A DNA stretch of 64,000 bases from an uncultured Litoreibacter sp. (GTDB lineage Bacteria; Pseudomonadota; Alphaproteobacteria; Rhodobacterales; Rhodobacteraceae). Positions 7,335-16,861 of this stretch are shown piece by piece. The translations under genes were made by a program, and so were the position numbers. The stretch covers positions 868,001 to 932,000 of the forward strand of contig CANNGL010000001.1 in the NCBI GenBank assembly GCA_947504205.1. The letters are read 5' to 3'. Within the stretch, counting starts at the first letter, position 1; each line of letters starts with the position of its first letter. Under the pieces are notes generated by a model. It worked only from the letters and a program-made list of their open reading frames with translations. It did no database searches and was not told where the DNA came from.

Positions 7335-9665
7335 TTACTGAGGCCGGTTAGCGATCGCGCGCGCCAGCGATACAGCCTGTTCTGTCGGGGTGTTAGCGCG
7401 TGCGAATTCAACCTTATCAGCCGAGAGCGCATCTGCCAGCATCTGAATATTCACGACGTCTGTTTTGGTGAGACCGGAACGACTTTTACTGCCCTTCAGG
7501 GCGGTCAGCTCTAGAATATCTGCCCGGGAATGATGGAACCCGAACAGACGCAGATTATAGCGATAAAGACCGCCAAGCGTGGCCAGCAGGAACAAAAGCA
7601 AGATCGCCTGGGGTGCCCGTTCAAGAAGCGTGTTCAGCCACGGTGCCTCATTCTGTCCGGTGAGCTTCTCATAGGCCGTAAGGCATCCTTGAACAAACTC
7701 CCCATCCGTGGGCTGGCTCGCTCCGTTGCTGTCAGCAAGAGACTGTTCGCGGCACACTCTGAGGAACGGAACGAAGTCACGAACCGCGCTTCTTTCGCCG
7801 CTTCCCAGAGAATTATAGAACTCCAACAGCCCTTCGGCCCGGGTGCGCGCGTCAATAAGATACTGGCGCTGATCGCGGATGGTTTTCAGGGAGTTAATGA
7901 TCGACAAGACCGTAGGATGATTGCGATAGGGTGCCATTTCTTCGCTGTCGAGGAATGAAAGCAAGGCGTCATCACCGTCGAAGGATGTGTTTGGCGAGGT
8001 GGGAAAGGCTATTGCGGCGAGGCTTTTTGCGAACAGATCATCCACAACAAAGAATTGTCGATCTGCGACCATCTCGAACTTGCCGTCGTCGCGGCGATAG
8101 AGTGAGGAAATGCGGTCGGGACCGGGTGTCGGAACGATTATTTCACTCCAACCCTTCTTGAAGTCGTCGGACACATACATAGTGGAGGCGGAGTTAACGA
8201 TGGTGAAGCCGTCCCTAGTTGACACACTTCCAGAGGTTGGAACCCCCTCGCCGAGATCAGTGACAAATTCCTGTAAGGCCGAGTCATAGCGCCGTAGGAG
8301 GTTCCCGTTCTGCGCGAAGACTGTGCCTACAGAATCGACAAAGACTCGTGGGGTCGTCACTTCTGCCTCAAGTTCTTGCTCCCAAAGCCGCAAGTCATCT
8401 GAAGCAAAGACACCGGCCGGTCCTGCGGCAAAGAACTTTCGCGCCTCGGCTGTGCCCGTTTCGATTAAGGATCGCACCGCGGTTCTTGACTGGGCATCGT
8501 CGTCGGTCAAGGCTGCCTTTTCGATCACCTTTCCCAGCGTAGACCAATCCTCAGCCCCGGGTTCGAGCGAAAATACCGAGCCCTGATTACTCAGAGCTAT
8601 CAGCCTTTGATCACTGATCTTCAGCGTACGCGCAATTAGTTCGGGCCGCCCGTCTTCAGCCTCCGGTCTGGGCAAGCGCAGCAACGGGAGTTCCCGAAAA
8701 ACTGGTTCTGTTCCGCGGATATCCAATTCAGTCAATTGGTAAATTGACGAAAGTTCCCCCGCACCTTGTTGCCGCACACGTTTTCTAGAAACAAAGCGCC
8801 CAGGGCCGATTGGCGTTGCGTTGGTATAGTCTGTGAGCGATTCAAGACCACTTTGACCTAGACGCAACAAACGTAGTGGCCCACCTCCAAAGGTAGTCCG
8901 GATCAGGGCCTTGTCACGATAAGGCAAGATCACCACTCTACTTGCTCGCGCTAACCCAGTAAATCGTGCTCCTGCCGGGAATTGTAACTTCTCAATTTCG
9001 GCTATTTCGCTGTCGAGCTGAACAAGATGTATCGGAGTGCTTACATCTTCACCGGCCCGGATCGCCGCTTGGATCGACAATGGACTGAGGCTACCCCCTA
9101 TGTTCGGGGAACCAACCAGCGCTACGATTTTATCGCCAAGCGGTGTCGCGCTGGTAACATTTGCTGCATCGAGGCTGGTGAAGCGATCGGTCCATCCAAG
9201 GCTTTCGGATAACTGAAAGATATCGCCAGATCGGGATATGGTCAGAAGGTCGCCATCGTCATTCTTTTCAATCGAAATCGGGACCTGATTTTCGGGAAGG
9301 TCAAGCGCGCGAGCCGCAAGCGCAAACCGTTCGACCAGAGAATTCCGCAGATCATTACGCTGCCGGTCCAGCTCTGCCAGCTGTGTTTCATTATATGCGA
9401 GCGTGTCTTCTTGCGCCTGCCGTCCACCATCGGCAAGCGACTGAATGATCGGCAGAAGCAGGTAGTATAATATCCCAGCGATCACCACAAAATTGAGCGC
9501 CCAGAAAAACTGATTGGCGCGGCGTCCCGCGACATCGGCGCGATGACGCAACTGGCGAATAACACCGCCTATGCGACCTGCGGGCACCTCCCACTGCGCT
9601 TCCAAGGCCTTGGACTGAAGCTCTGCCGACAGATCAGCGGATCCCGGCATATCTGAATTCGTCAA
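7335..9665 (-). CDS. Large two-helix membrane protein of unknown function
   Basis: 776 residues; I do not recognise the family. Visible layout: a short cytoplasmic N-terminus, helix 1 at about 52-76, a charged heptad-like segment (about 85-115) suggesting a coiled coil, a long domain of about 570 residues rich in short beta-like strands, helix 2 at about 684-702, and a cytoplasmic tail of about 74 residues. The long middle part would be periplasmic and reads like a propeller-type repeat protein (recurring patterns such as KIVALVGSPNIGG and QRLIALSNQGSVFSLEPG), but I cannot assign a named repeat. Flanking genes do not suggest a pathway. Its coding sequence looks less GC-rich than neighbours and it stands alone between convergent and divergent genes, so horizontal acquisition is possible. 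Confidence 0.85.
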   Translation of the reverse strand: MTNSDMPGSADLSAELQSKALEAQWEVPAGRIGGVIRQLRHRADVAGRRANQFFWALNFVVIAGILYYLLLPIIQSLADGGRQAQEDTLAYNETQLAELDRQRNDLRNSLVERFALAARALDLPENQVPISIEKNDDGDLLTISRSGDIFQLSESLGWTDRFTSLDAANVTSATPLGDKIVALVGSPNIGGSLSPLSIQAAIRAGEDVSTPIHLVQLDSEIAEIEKLQFPAGARFTGLARASRVVILPYRDKALIRTTFGGGPLRLLRLGQSGLESLTDYTNATPIGPGRFVSRKRVRQQGAGELSSIYQLTELDIRGTEPVFRELPLLRLPRPEAEDGRPELIARTLKISDQRLIALSNQGSVFSLEPGAEDWSTLGKVIEKAALTDDDAQSRTAVRSLIETGTAEARKFFAAGPAGVFASDDLRLWEQELEAEVTTPRVFVDSVGTVFAQNGNLLRRYDSALQEFVTDLGEGVPTSGSVSTRDGFTIVNSASTMYVSDDFKKGWSEIIVPTPGPDRISSLYRRDDGKFEMVADRQFFVVDDLFAKSLAAIAFPTSPNTSFDGDDALLSFLDSEEMAPYRNHPTVLSIINSLKTIRDQRQYLIDARTRAEGLLEFYNSLGSGERSAVRDFVPFLRVCREQSLADSNGASQPTDGEFVQGCLTAYEKLTGQNEAPWLNTLLERAPQAILLLFLLATLGGLYRYNLRLFGFHHSRADILELTALKGSKSRSGLTKTDVVNIQMLADALSADKVEFARANTPTEQAVSLARAIANRPQ

Positions 9666-9844
9666 CTCAATTCACCAAAATAAAAATGTGGTAAAACAAT
9701 AGGAAACCGAACTTCACTGTGTCAATCACTCGATTTTTGACTGTTTACCCTTGCAAAAGCGCCCGCAGTCGCCATTTATGTAAATGTGATTAACATTCAC
9801 ATTCGAGCAAACAGCAATAATGCAGCTATTTAAGGAGTACATGA

Positions 9845-10240
9845 ATGACCACCGTCGCTTCCCCAAGAACCTCATGGTTCGGCCGTGCCGAGATGTGGCT
9901 TGATGATCGTGGTAAAGGCGCGTGGATCGCGGCCATGGTTTTGAGCTTTATTTTCTTCTGGCCTGTCGGGCTCGCCCTTCTCGCCTATATGATCTGGAGC
10001 AAACGCATGTTTTCTAAATCCTGCGCCACGCGGCGCACCTTCGCCCCTGCCCATGGGTTCAAGTCATCCGGCAACACTGCCTTTGACACCTATAAAGCGG
10101 ACATGTTGAAGCGTTTGGAAGACGAGCAGCATGCGTTCGAAGAATTTCTTGATCGTCTGCGCAAGGCGAAAGACAAATCCGAGTTCGACCAGTTCATGGA
10201 CGAACGCGCGACTGCGGCAAAAGACGTCGACGACGCTTAA
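9845..10240 (+). CDS. DUF2852 membrane protein
   Basis: 131 residues. One strongly hydrophobic segment (about 30-52, WIAAMVLSFIFFWPVGLALLAYMIWSKRMF) followed by a charged C-terminal half predicted to be helical (DEQHAFEEFLDRLRKAKDKSEFDQFM). This matches the DUF2852 family, small alphaproteobacterial proteins of unknown function. An overlapping ATG at 9841 is in another frame; AAGGAG lies 7 nt before that ATG and 11 nt before the chosen start. Confidence 0.85.
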   Translation: MTTVASPRTSWFGRAEMWLDDRGKGAWIAAMVLSFIFFWPVGLALLAYMIWSKRMFSKSCATRRTFAPAHGFKSSGNTAFDTYKADMLKRLEDEQHAFEEFLDRLRKAKDKSEFDQFMDERATAAKDVDDA

Positions 10241-10316
10241 GTCGAAACATCTGAAACAAGGGTTGGGGATGTGGTGTCCCCTGCCCTGATCCCAATGATA
10301 CGGAAAAGCCCAACCC

Positions 10317-10763
10317 ATGACCGATACGAGTTTCTCAATGCTACCTGATCCCGCACGACAGCCCGAATTTTATGACGGCGTGCCGACAAAGCGCCTGCTG
10401 GCGTGGTGTGTGGATATGCTGCTGATTTTCGCAGCCTCGGCTTTGGTCGCGACCTTGCCCCTCTTTATCGGTTGGTTCTTTTTCCCTGCGATTGTTCTGA
10501 CCATCAGCCTGATCTACCGGATCGGTACAATCGCAAGCCGGTCAGCCACCCCAGGCATGCGTTTGTTTAACATTGAGTTAAGAAACCGCGAGGGCCAGCA
10601 TCTTGATGGCAGCGAGGCCGCACTTCACACTATCGCCTATCTGATCGCGAGCGCCTTTTTCATCCCGCAATTGGTCTCGATTGGCCTTATGCTTCTGGGT
10701 GATCGCGGACAAGGTCTGCACGACCTGCTGACAGGTGTGGTTGCGCTGAACAGATCAGCCTGA
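10317..10763 (+). CDS. RDD family membrane protein
   Basis: 148 residues with three hydrophobic segments. The N-terminal motif RLLAWCVDMLLIF, and the downstream RSATPGMRLFNIELRNREG, are typical of RDD proteins (named for conserved Arg and Asp residues). The family is a membrane domain of poorly defined function, in some cases linked to ion transport. It follows the DUF2852 gene by 76 bp on the same strand. Confidence 0.9.
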   Translation: MTDTSFSMLPDPARQPEFYDGVPTKRLLAWCVDMLLIFAASALVATLPLFIGWFFFPAIVLTISLIYRIGTIASRSATPGMRLFNIELRNREGQHLDGSEAALHTIAYLIASAFFIPQLVSIGLMLLGDRGQGLHDLLTGVVALNRSA

Positions 10764-10852
10764 TCCGGCTTTGTGCCACGGTTACAAAAATCATTGTGAG
10801 GGAGGGAAAGCAGCGTTAGGTTAAGGCGTAGCTTGCAACAGGCAGCCTTTCG

Positions 10853-11680
10853 ATGCGGCATACCCTTCCGATAGCCCCGCAGTTTTATGTGACGGCACCA
10901 CAGCCCTGCCCGTATCTTGACGGACGCAGGGAGCGGAAGCTGTTTACCGCGTTGCAGGGAGAGCACGCCTCTACACTCAACAACACGCTAAGCAAGCAGG
11001 GTTTCCGGAGATCGCAGAACGTTTTGTATCGCCCGTCCTGTGCTGAGTGTTCTGCCTGTTTGTCCGCTCGTATCCGGGTTGAGGATTTCACGGCGTCCAA
11101 AAGTCAGAAACGGACAATGAAGCGCAACGCTGCGCTGGAGCGCGAAGCAACCAGCCCCTGGGCCACGGAAGACCAGTACGAATTGTTCCGCAGGTATCTT
11201 GATCAGCGCCATGCCGATGGTGGTATGGCCGACATGGATATCTTCGAATTTGCCGCGATGATTGAAGAAACCCCGGTCAAGAGCCGGGTGATTGAATATT
11301 GGGACCGTACGGATGATGACAATCCGGAGCTACTGGCAACCTGTTTGACGGACGTACTCGATGATGGGCTGTCGATGGTCTACAGCTTCTATGCGCCTGA
11401 CCGTCCGCGTCAGAGCCTCGGCACTTATATCATTCTTGATCATATCCGCATCGCGCGGGATGCGGGCCTGCCCTATGTCTATCTGGGCTATTGGGTGCCC
11501 GGATCGCCCAAGATGGGATACAAGGCCGGGTTTTCCGCGCTTGAAGTGTTCCGGGGCGCTGAATGGCAGGATCTCGGAGCGATTGACGACTATTCCGCCG
11601 ACACGCATCCGCTTTCGGTTGATCCGATTGCCGAGCAAGTTGCGCGCATCAGCCTGCCCGACACCCAAGGCACAGACTGA
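10853..11680 (+). CDS. bpt: Aspartate/glutamate leucyltransferase Bpt
   Basis: 275 residues, the usual size. Conserved N-terminal cysteines are in [15 protein letters not shown] and [16 protein letters not shown]; the C-terminal GNAT-like part has [20 protein letters not shown]. Bpt transfers leucine from Leu-tRNA to proteins with N-terminal Asp or Glu, marking them for ClpS/ClpAP degradation by the N-end rule. The following VOC gene starts immediately after the stop. Confidence 0.95.
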   Translation: MRHTLPIAPQFYVTAPQPCPYLDGRRERKLFTALQGEHASTLNNTLSKQGFRRSQNVLYRPSCAECSACLSARIRVEDFTASKSQKRTMKRNAALEREATSPWATEDQYELFRRYLDQRHADGGMADMDIFEFAAMIEETPVKSRVIEYWDRTDDDNPELLATCLTDVLDDGLSMVYSFYAPDRPRQSLGTYIILDHIRIARDAGLPYVYLGYWVPGSPKMGYKAGFSALEVFRGAEWQDLGAIDDYSADTHPLSVDPIAEQVARISLPDTQGTD

Positions 11681-12061
11681 GTGCATCTTCACGCCGTAAG
11701 TCTGCTGGTTCCCGACTACGATGCCGGGATCGCATTCTACGTGACCAAGCTGGGTTTTGATCTGGTCACAGATATCCGGCTTAGCGAAACCAAACGCTGG
11801 GTTCTGGTCGGCCCGCCCGGTGGCCAGACCAATCTGTTACTGGCCAAGGCGGATGGTGCGGATCAGAGTGCTGCGGTCGGCAATCAAACCGGTGGGCGCG
11901 TCGGCTTTTTCCTGCATTCCGATGATTTTGCAGCTGATCACAAGCGCCTTGTTGCGGCAGGTGTCATGTTCGAAGAAGAGCCACGACATGAGACCTATGG
12001 CCATGTCGCCGTCTTTCGCGATCCGTTTGGCAATCGCTGGGACTTACTGCAACTCACCTGA
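11681..12061 (+). CDS. VOC (glyoxalase-like) family protein
   Basis: 126 residues beginning with a GTG directly after the bpt stop. It has the beta-alpha-beta-beta-beta layout of the vicinal oxygen chelate fold: HLHAVSLLVPDYDAGIAFYVTKLGF at the N-terminus and GHVAVFRDPFGNRWDLLQ at the C-terminus. The retained metal-ligand candidates are the N-terminal His and a Glu in the middle part. The substrate cannot be told from sequence; candidates are glyoxalase, dioxygenase or antibiotic-binding proteins. Confidence 0.85.
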   Translation: MHLHAVSLLVPDYDAGIAFYVTKLGFDLVTDIRLSETKRWVLVGPPGGQTNLLLAKADGADQSAAVGNQTGGRVGFFLHSDDFAADHKRLVAAGVMFEEEPRHETYGHVAVFRDPFGNRWDLLQLT

Positions 12062-12073
12062 CCAAAACGACAA

Positions 12074-12094
12074 CAGGGGCCTGAGCGGCCCCTG
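12074..12094. terminator. Hairpin between convergent VOC and TRAP genes
   Basis: Stem CAGGGGCC / GGCCCCTG with a 5-nt loop (TGAGC), placed between two converging genes. Neither side has a strong T run (the minus side reads TTGTCGTTTTG), so it is at best a weak bidirectional terminator. Confidence 0.55.
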
Positions 12095-12117
12095 CGTCAG
12101 AGTTTGTCCGGCCCCGA

Positions 12118-14472
12118 TCAATGGCTGAGCAGGTTTGGAACAATCGTGACCACCTGCGGGAATAGCGCAAGCAGGACAAGCCCCACGACCTGAATGCCCA
12201 CGAACGGAATGATCCCGCGATAGATATGCCCGGTGGTCACCTCTTTCGGGGCGACCCCCCTGAGATAGAAGAGCGCAAATCCAAAGGGCGGTGTCAGGAA
12301 TGATGTCTGCAGGTTTACCGCGATCATGATCGTCACCCATTTGGGGTCCATCGTGCCGCCATAGATCACGGGGCCCACGATGGGGATCACGATGTAGATG
12401 ATCTCCAGGAAGTCCAGAACGAAGCCCAGAATGAAGAGCACCAGCATCACGATGATGAAGACTTTGAACTCGCTGTCGAAGCTTTTGAGGAACTGCTGGA
12501 TGTAGTGCTCTCCGCCAAAAGAGATCACCACGAGGTTCAGCAGCTGCGAGCCGATGAGAATGGTAAATACCATGCTCGTGACTTTGGCTGTCTCCCGCAC
12601 CACAGGGCTGAGAACGCCGCGTGAATAGAGCACCCAGCACCCGTAGAGAATGCCGAACATTGCGTAGAGATAGGCCGCTTGCGCGAACAGATAGGCGATC
12701 CATGTCTCGGTCGTCACACCGCTGACAGAAACACGCAGATCGAAGTTCACGCCCAAGAGGATCATGATGATGATGGCGAAGGTGCCGTAGATGATGATCT
12801 TGCCGGACAGGCCGTCATCCTTCAGCTTTCTGTAGGCTGCCAGCATGATCGCCCCACCTGCGCCGAGCGCAGCGGCAGGCGTCGGGTTGGTGATACCTCC
12901 CAGAATGGAGCCAAGCACCGCGACAATCAGAACCAAGGGCGGGAAGACCACGCGCAACAGTTCGTTCTTGCCAAGCAGCTTGGCGGCCGCCGTACATCCA
13001 TAGAGGGCCATCGCAAACGGTATGGCCATCAAGAGCAGCGTAGTTCCCGGACTGGTCACTGGTGTCACCAGAAGCGTGTCCACCAGCAGGCCCAGGATCA
13101 CACCAGCAAAACCGATAAGCAGTGGCGTCGGGTTGGCCGAGGGCGATACACCGCGCGCAGTTGTCATGATCAGCGTCAGGAACAGCAGGCCGATGCCAAT
13201 GCCAGTGCCGATCGGCGCCGCGCTGGCAATCTTTGCCTCGACGGCTGCGGCACGCTCTTCTTCCGTCAGTTTGACGCTTTCCGCCACGCCGCCTGCATCA
13301 TCAATCGCGCTTTGCTGCGCCAAGGCCGCATCCCAAGCCTCCTGGCCGTGCAACTCGATCATCGCGCCTGCGCATTCGTCGCTGACATTTGTTCTGAGCG
13401 AGGCGGTCTGCCCGGCATCCGTGAAGCTGTCCACGACGACGTTTTGCGAACCGATCACATTGACCTGCATGAGCAGGATCAATCCGACGATCAACCCAAC
13501 CGGAACAAACAGGAACCAGGTCAGGGCGTCGCCTTTGGTGATGACTTCGGAATTGGTTGCGCCCAGTTCAACGGCGGGAGCTTTGGACGGGTTCAGCAAC
13601 GCATAGCCAAAGGCATAAAGCGCATAGAGCGCAGCGAGTAGGATACCCGGCAGCAAGGCCGCCTGAAACAAGGTGCCCACAGACACAACGGCGGGCTCGC
13701 CCAGATAGGTCAACGCGTCTGAACACCCGACCGACTGCGCGCGGCTTTCCTGCGCGGCGGAATACAGATCGCCTGCAAGTGTGCCGAGCAACACGATCAC
13801 GATTGAGGGTGGAATAATCTGGCCCAAGGTTCCGGACGCGGCGATAACACCTGTCGCCAATTCGGGCGAGTAGTTGTTCCGGAGCATCGTGGGAAGCGAG
13901 AGCAGCCCCATGGTGACAACAGTGGCACCAACGATGCCGGTGGAGGCCGCAAGAAACGCACCCACAACGACAACCGACACAGCCAAACCGCCCGGCAAAG
14001 GACCGAAGACGCGTGCCATTGTGGTGAGCAGGTCGTTCGCGATCTTGGAGCGCTCAAGCGTGATGCCCATCAGAACGAACATCAAAACCGCAAGCAGCGT
14101 TTCAATGGATTGCCCGGCCAGAACGCGCTCGTTCATCCGGTTCACGATGAAGGAGACGTTGCGATCAAGGGCTGTTTCCCAGCCCGATGGGAAGACCGGC
14201 TCCCCTATTCGCGGAAGGTCGGGATTTCGGAAGACGGAGATATTCTCCGGTTTCAGTCCTTCTGCGATCAGGGCCGCGTATTCCGCACTTCCCGTGTCGA
14301 TCGCTTGGTGAATGAGAAGCCCTGCACTATCGAGACCCGCAATGATCCCGAAAGAGATTACGGCCGAGCCGCCAATCGCGAAGGCAACCGGAAAGCCCGA
14401 CAGGATCCCGCCAAACAGGCAGAGAAAAACAATGATCAGGCCAATTTCGACGCCATCAAGTCCAAATAACAT
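12118..14472 (-). CDS. TRAP transporter large permease (DctM), extended form
   Basis: 784 residues, far longer than the roughly 430 of a classic DctM. The N-terminus (IVFLCLFGGILSGFPVAFAIGG) and later blocks such as GIVGATVVTMGLLSLPTMLRNNYSPELATGVIAASGTLGQIIPPS are DctM family signatures. Extra soluble segments occur at about 55-105 and in the middle (around NVVVDSFTDAGQTASLRTN to about residue 430), followed by more membrane helices. It forms the channel part of the TRAP system with DctQ and DctP upstream. Such long forms are known among transporters of the TakPQM/mannitol-chloroaromatic type. The substrate is unknown; a 2-oxo or hydroxy acid is plausible. Confidence 0.92.
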   Translation of the reverse strand: MLFGLDGVEIGLIIVFLCLFGGILSGFPVAFAIGGSAVISFGIIAGLDSAGLLIHQAIDTGSAEYAALIAEGLKPENISVFRNPDLPRIGEPVFPSGWETALDRNVSFIVNRMNERVLAGQSIETLLAVLMFVLMGITLERSKIANDLLTTMARVFGPLPGGLAVSVVVVGAFLAASTGIVGATVVTMGLLSLPTMLRNNYSPELATGVIAASGTLGQIIPPSIVIVLLGTLAGDLYSAAQESRAQSVGCSDALTYLGEPAVVSVGTLFQAALLPGILLAALYALYAFGYALLNPSKAPAVELGATNSEVITKGDALTWFLFVPVGLIVGLILLMQVNVIGSQNVVVDSFTDAGQTASLRTNVSDECAGAMIELHGQEAWDAALAQQSAIDDAGGVAESVKLTEEERAAAVEAKIASAAPIGTGIGIGLLFLTLIMTTARGVSPSANPTPLLIGFAGVILGLLVDTLLVTPVTSPGTTLLLMAIPFAMALYGCTAAAKLLGKNELLRVVFPPLVLIVAVLGSILGGITNPTPAAALGAGGAIMLAAYRKLKDDGLSGKIIIYGTFAIIIMILLGVNFDLRVSVSGVTTETWIAYLFAQAAYLYAMFGILYGCWVLYSRGVLSPVVRETAKVTSMVFTILIGSQLLNLVVISFGGEHYIQQFLKSFDSEFKVFIIVMLVLFILGFVLDFLEIIYIVIPIVGPVIYGGTMDPKWVTIMIAVNLQTSFLTPPFGFALFYLRGVAPKEVTTGHIYRGIIPFVGIQVVGLVLLALFPQVVTIVPNLLSH

Positions 14473-14484
14473 CTGCTCTGCCCC

Positions 14485-15399
14485 TTAGTGGATTTCTGCA
14501 ACAAGCTCGGCGTCTTCGTCGCCCAGACTGTCTTTGTCGAGATACTTGCCCTCACTCTCGGGCCCTTCTTTCCATTCGAGGTAGGAGCGGAAGAAAAACG
14601 CGATGGCCTGCAGAAACACCATACCTGTGAAGGCGACGAGCAGGATCTTGAAGAGGAAGTAGGCATCGAACCCGTTTGGCGAGAAGCCGATTGTTTCGAC
14701 ATTCCAGCGCACGGCTTTGGATTTCAGCATCAGCCGGTCCAGCGTGTCCGAGGCCGATGGTTTCGGCACAACAAGGTGACGCCACATGAAGTACCAGCCA
14801 TACATCCATGTCAGGATCGCTGCGGGCATCATGAAGACGAGCGCGCCAAACATATCGATCACTTTCTTGGTGCGATATTTGACGGCGGAATAAACCAGAT
14901 CGACGCGAACATGGCTGCCTTGCACAAATGTGTAGGTACAGCAGAGCGTTACGACCAATGCGTTATAGAGCTTCAGCTCTTCGGACCACCACGAGACGTC
15001 GCGCACGAACGGTGTGCCGAACCCCATGGCGATATCCGCGCGTGCGAAGATACGCTGAATAAAGACAATGACGATTTGCTGCAGGACCATAAGCAGGCCG
15101 GCCCAGGCAAAGAGGCGTCCGACATTGTTGGCGATGCCTTCGAGGAAGCGGACGGCCAACCACATGAAAGAGTTGCGCCAGAAACCGATGGCTGCGACGA
15201 CCAGAAAAATTGTGAAAACAACGAAGAAAAATTCAACCGAGCCGCCGAAATAGATGAAACGCATCAACGCTTCCTTGTCTTCGACGGCATTGCCCCAGCT
15301 GAGCCAATCGAGCCAAAGCCCGGGATGGGTCAGAGCATAAAAGAAGTTGATAAAAGCTTGCGCTATATTGGTGAAAAACCAGCCAATTGCGTCCAGCAT
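14485..15399 (-). CDS. TRAP transporter small permease (DctQ)
   Basis: 304 residues with several membrane helices (for example FFFVVFTIFLVVAAIGFW and ALVFMMPAAILTWMYGWYFMW). It is larger than the usual 160-200 residue DctQ, with an amphipathic N-terminal extension (LDWLSWGNAVEDKEALMRF) and a charged C-terminus. Position between the binding protein and the large permease, 12 bp before the latter, fixes its role as the small membrane subunit. Similar extended DctQ proteins occur with TakP-type systems. Confidence 0.88.
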   Translation of the reverse strand: MLDAIGWFFTNIAQAFINFFYALTHPGLWLDWLSWGNAVEDKEALMRFIYFGGSVEFFFVVFTIFLVVAAIGFWRNSFMWLAVRFLEGIANNVGRLFAWAGLLMVLQQIVIVFIQRIFARADIAMGFGTPFVRDVSWWSEELKLYNALVVTLCCTYTFVQGSHVRVDLVYSAVKYRTKKVIDMFGALVFMMPAAILTWMYGWYFMWRHLVVPKPSASDTLDRLMLKSKAVRWNVETIGFSPNGFDAYFLFKILLVAFTGMVFLQAIAFFFRSYLEWKEGPESEGKYLDKDSLGDEDAELVAEIH

Positions 15400-15511
15400 G
15401 GTCGATGCCCCCGATGGTCTTGGTCAGCGGTTCGGGCCGCCAACGGATTGCCCACCCCCTCTATGAAGTCAGAGGGGGTGGTACATTGATTTGGGTCAAT
15501 AAACCTGAGGC

Positions 15512-16597
15512 TTAGCCGGTCACGCGGTCGCGCTGACTGCGGTAGGTGCCTTCTGATTTCACCAGCCAATCAGACGAAGCTGCCATGGAGGCTTCGTAAG
15601 AGGCCCGCAGACGATCATAGATGTCGTCGCCGGCATATTGGCCTTTCACGTCGACAGCTGCGGCGCCCATTGCGTCCCAAACGCTGTCAGGGAATTCCAG
15701 AACCTTAACGCCACCTGCTTGCAGACGCTGCAGAGCGGAACCGTTGTTGTTGAGGAATTGTGCAAGGTTCCACTGGTGGCATTCGCCTGCTGCGATCTCG
15801 ATGATCTTCTGGTGCGCAGGTGACAGGCTTTCGAACACTTCACGGTTGGTCGCAAGCGACAGACCCGCGCCTGGCTCGTGCATACCGGCTGTGTAGTAGA
15901 ACTTGGTGATTTCCTGGAAACCGGCTTTTTCGTCGGCCCAAGGACCGATCCACTCGGTTCCGTCAATCGCGCCCGATGCGAGGGCTTGATACACTTCAGC
16001 ACCTGGCAGGTTCTGAACGGAAGCACCCATGGCACCGATCACCTGACCACCTAGGCCTGGCATACGGAACTTCAGACCGTTGAAGTCTTCCGGACCTGCA
16101 ATCTCTTTGGCGAACCAACCGCCAGCTTGAGCGCCTGTGTTACCCGCGAGGAAGGATTTCAGACCGAAGATCTGACCCAGCTCGTCGTGGAAGGCCGCGC
16201 CTTCACCGTGGTAGTACCAGTTCACCAGCTCTTGAGCGGTCATGCCGAATGGCACGGAGGTGAAGAAGGCGTAACCAGGATGCTGGTTGATGAAGTAGTA
16301 GTCAGCGGCGTGATACATATCAGCCTGACCGGAGGTCACAGCGTCAAAGACTTCGAACGCGCCAACAAGCTCACCGGCAGCCTTGATTTCGACGGTCAGG
16401 TTGCCGTCGGACATGGCGTTGATGGAATCTGCTGCACGCTGAGCGGCATCAAACACACCTGCCAGACCGCGACCCCATGAGGTCACCATCGTCAGGGTCC
16501 GCTTGCCCTGCGCGTAAGCCGGAGCGGCCAGCGCGGTTGTTGCTGCAGCGGCTGTCCCGCCAAGTGCCGTATTTTTTAGAAATGAACGACGATCCAT
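15512..16597 (-). CDS. TRAP transporter solute-binding protein, TakP-like
   Basis: 361 residues with a twin-arginine signal (MDRRSFLKNTALGG, then an Ala-rich segment ending near APAYAQG). The mature part has DctP-family blocks such as YHAADYYFINQHPGYAFFTSVPFGM and FRMPGLGGQVIGAMGASVQNLP. The Trp/Gln-rich pattern and length resemble TakP, the 2-oxoacid binding protein of Rhodobacter sphaeroides, and the mannitol/chloroaromatic subgroup; substrate assignment is inferred. The Shine-Dalgarno is strong (GGGAGGAG). It is the first gene of the operon DctP-DctQ-DctM and is divergent from a Cache histidine kinase. Confidence 0.92.
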   Translation of the reverse strand: MDRRSFLKNTALGGTAAAATTALAAPAYAQGKRTLTMVTSWGRGLAGVFDAAQRAADSINAMSDGNLTVEIKAAGELVGAFEVFDAVTSGQADMYHAADYYFINQHPGYAFFTSVPFGMTAQELVNWYYHGEGAAFHDELGQIFGLKSFLAGNTGAQAGGWFAKEIAGPEDFNGLKFRMPGLGGQVIGAMGASVQNLPGAEVYQALASGAIDGTEWIGPWADEKAGFQEITKFYYTAGMHEPGAGLSLATNREVFESLSPAHQKIIEIAAGECHQWNLAQFLNNNGSALQRLQAGGVKVLEFPDSVWDAMGAAAVDVKGQYAGDDIYDRLRASYEASMAASSDWLVKSEGTYRSQRDRVTG

Positions 16598-16702
16598 TAA
16601 GGTCTCCTCCCAATATAGTCATCCCCTCACTGCGCTCCCCGCAGCCAGACGACGGATCGTTATAGGTGCGCGGACCATAGCGAGGCCTTAGGGGGAGTCA
16701 AA

Positions 16703-16718
16703 TACCCACGACCGGGTA
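16703..16718. promoter_or_regulatory. Inverted repeat in the TRAP/histidine kinase divergent promoter region
   Basis: TACCC-N6-GGGTA, a perfect 5-bp inverted repeat, lies in the 264-bp gap between the divergent dctP and kinase genes. LuxR/NarL-type regulators often bind TAC...GTA-like arms, so the regulator encoded at 18295 is a candidate binder. No second copy was found in the gap, which keeps this tentative. Confidence 0.35.
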
Positions 16719-16861
16719 GATAGGCGCCGAAATCAGCCCGAAAACGGGGTTTCTTGAGGTTTGGCGGCCTCTGGACGCACTTTTAATTGGGCGAGTTCGA
16801 CACGGTGCTTTATCAAACCCTACGATTCGCAAAGGCGAAACACTTGGGTTAAAACGGCCCC

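Noticed and set aside
12679-15489. Plus-strand frames opposite the TRAP permease genes
   Set aside because: Antisense to DctM and DctQ, which have clear membrane-protein sequences; the shadow products have no hydrophobic pattern.
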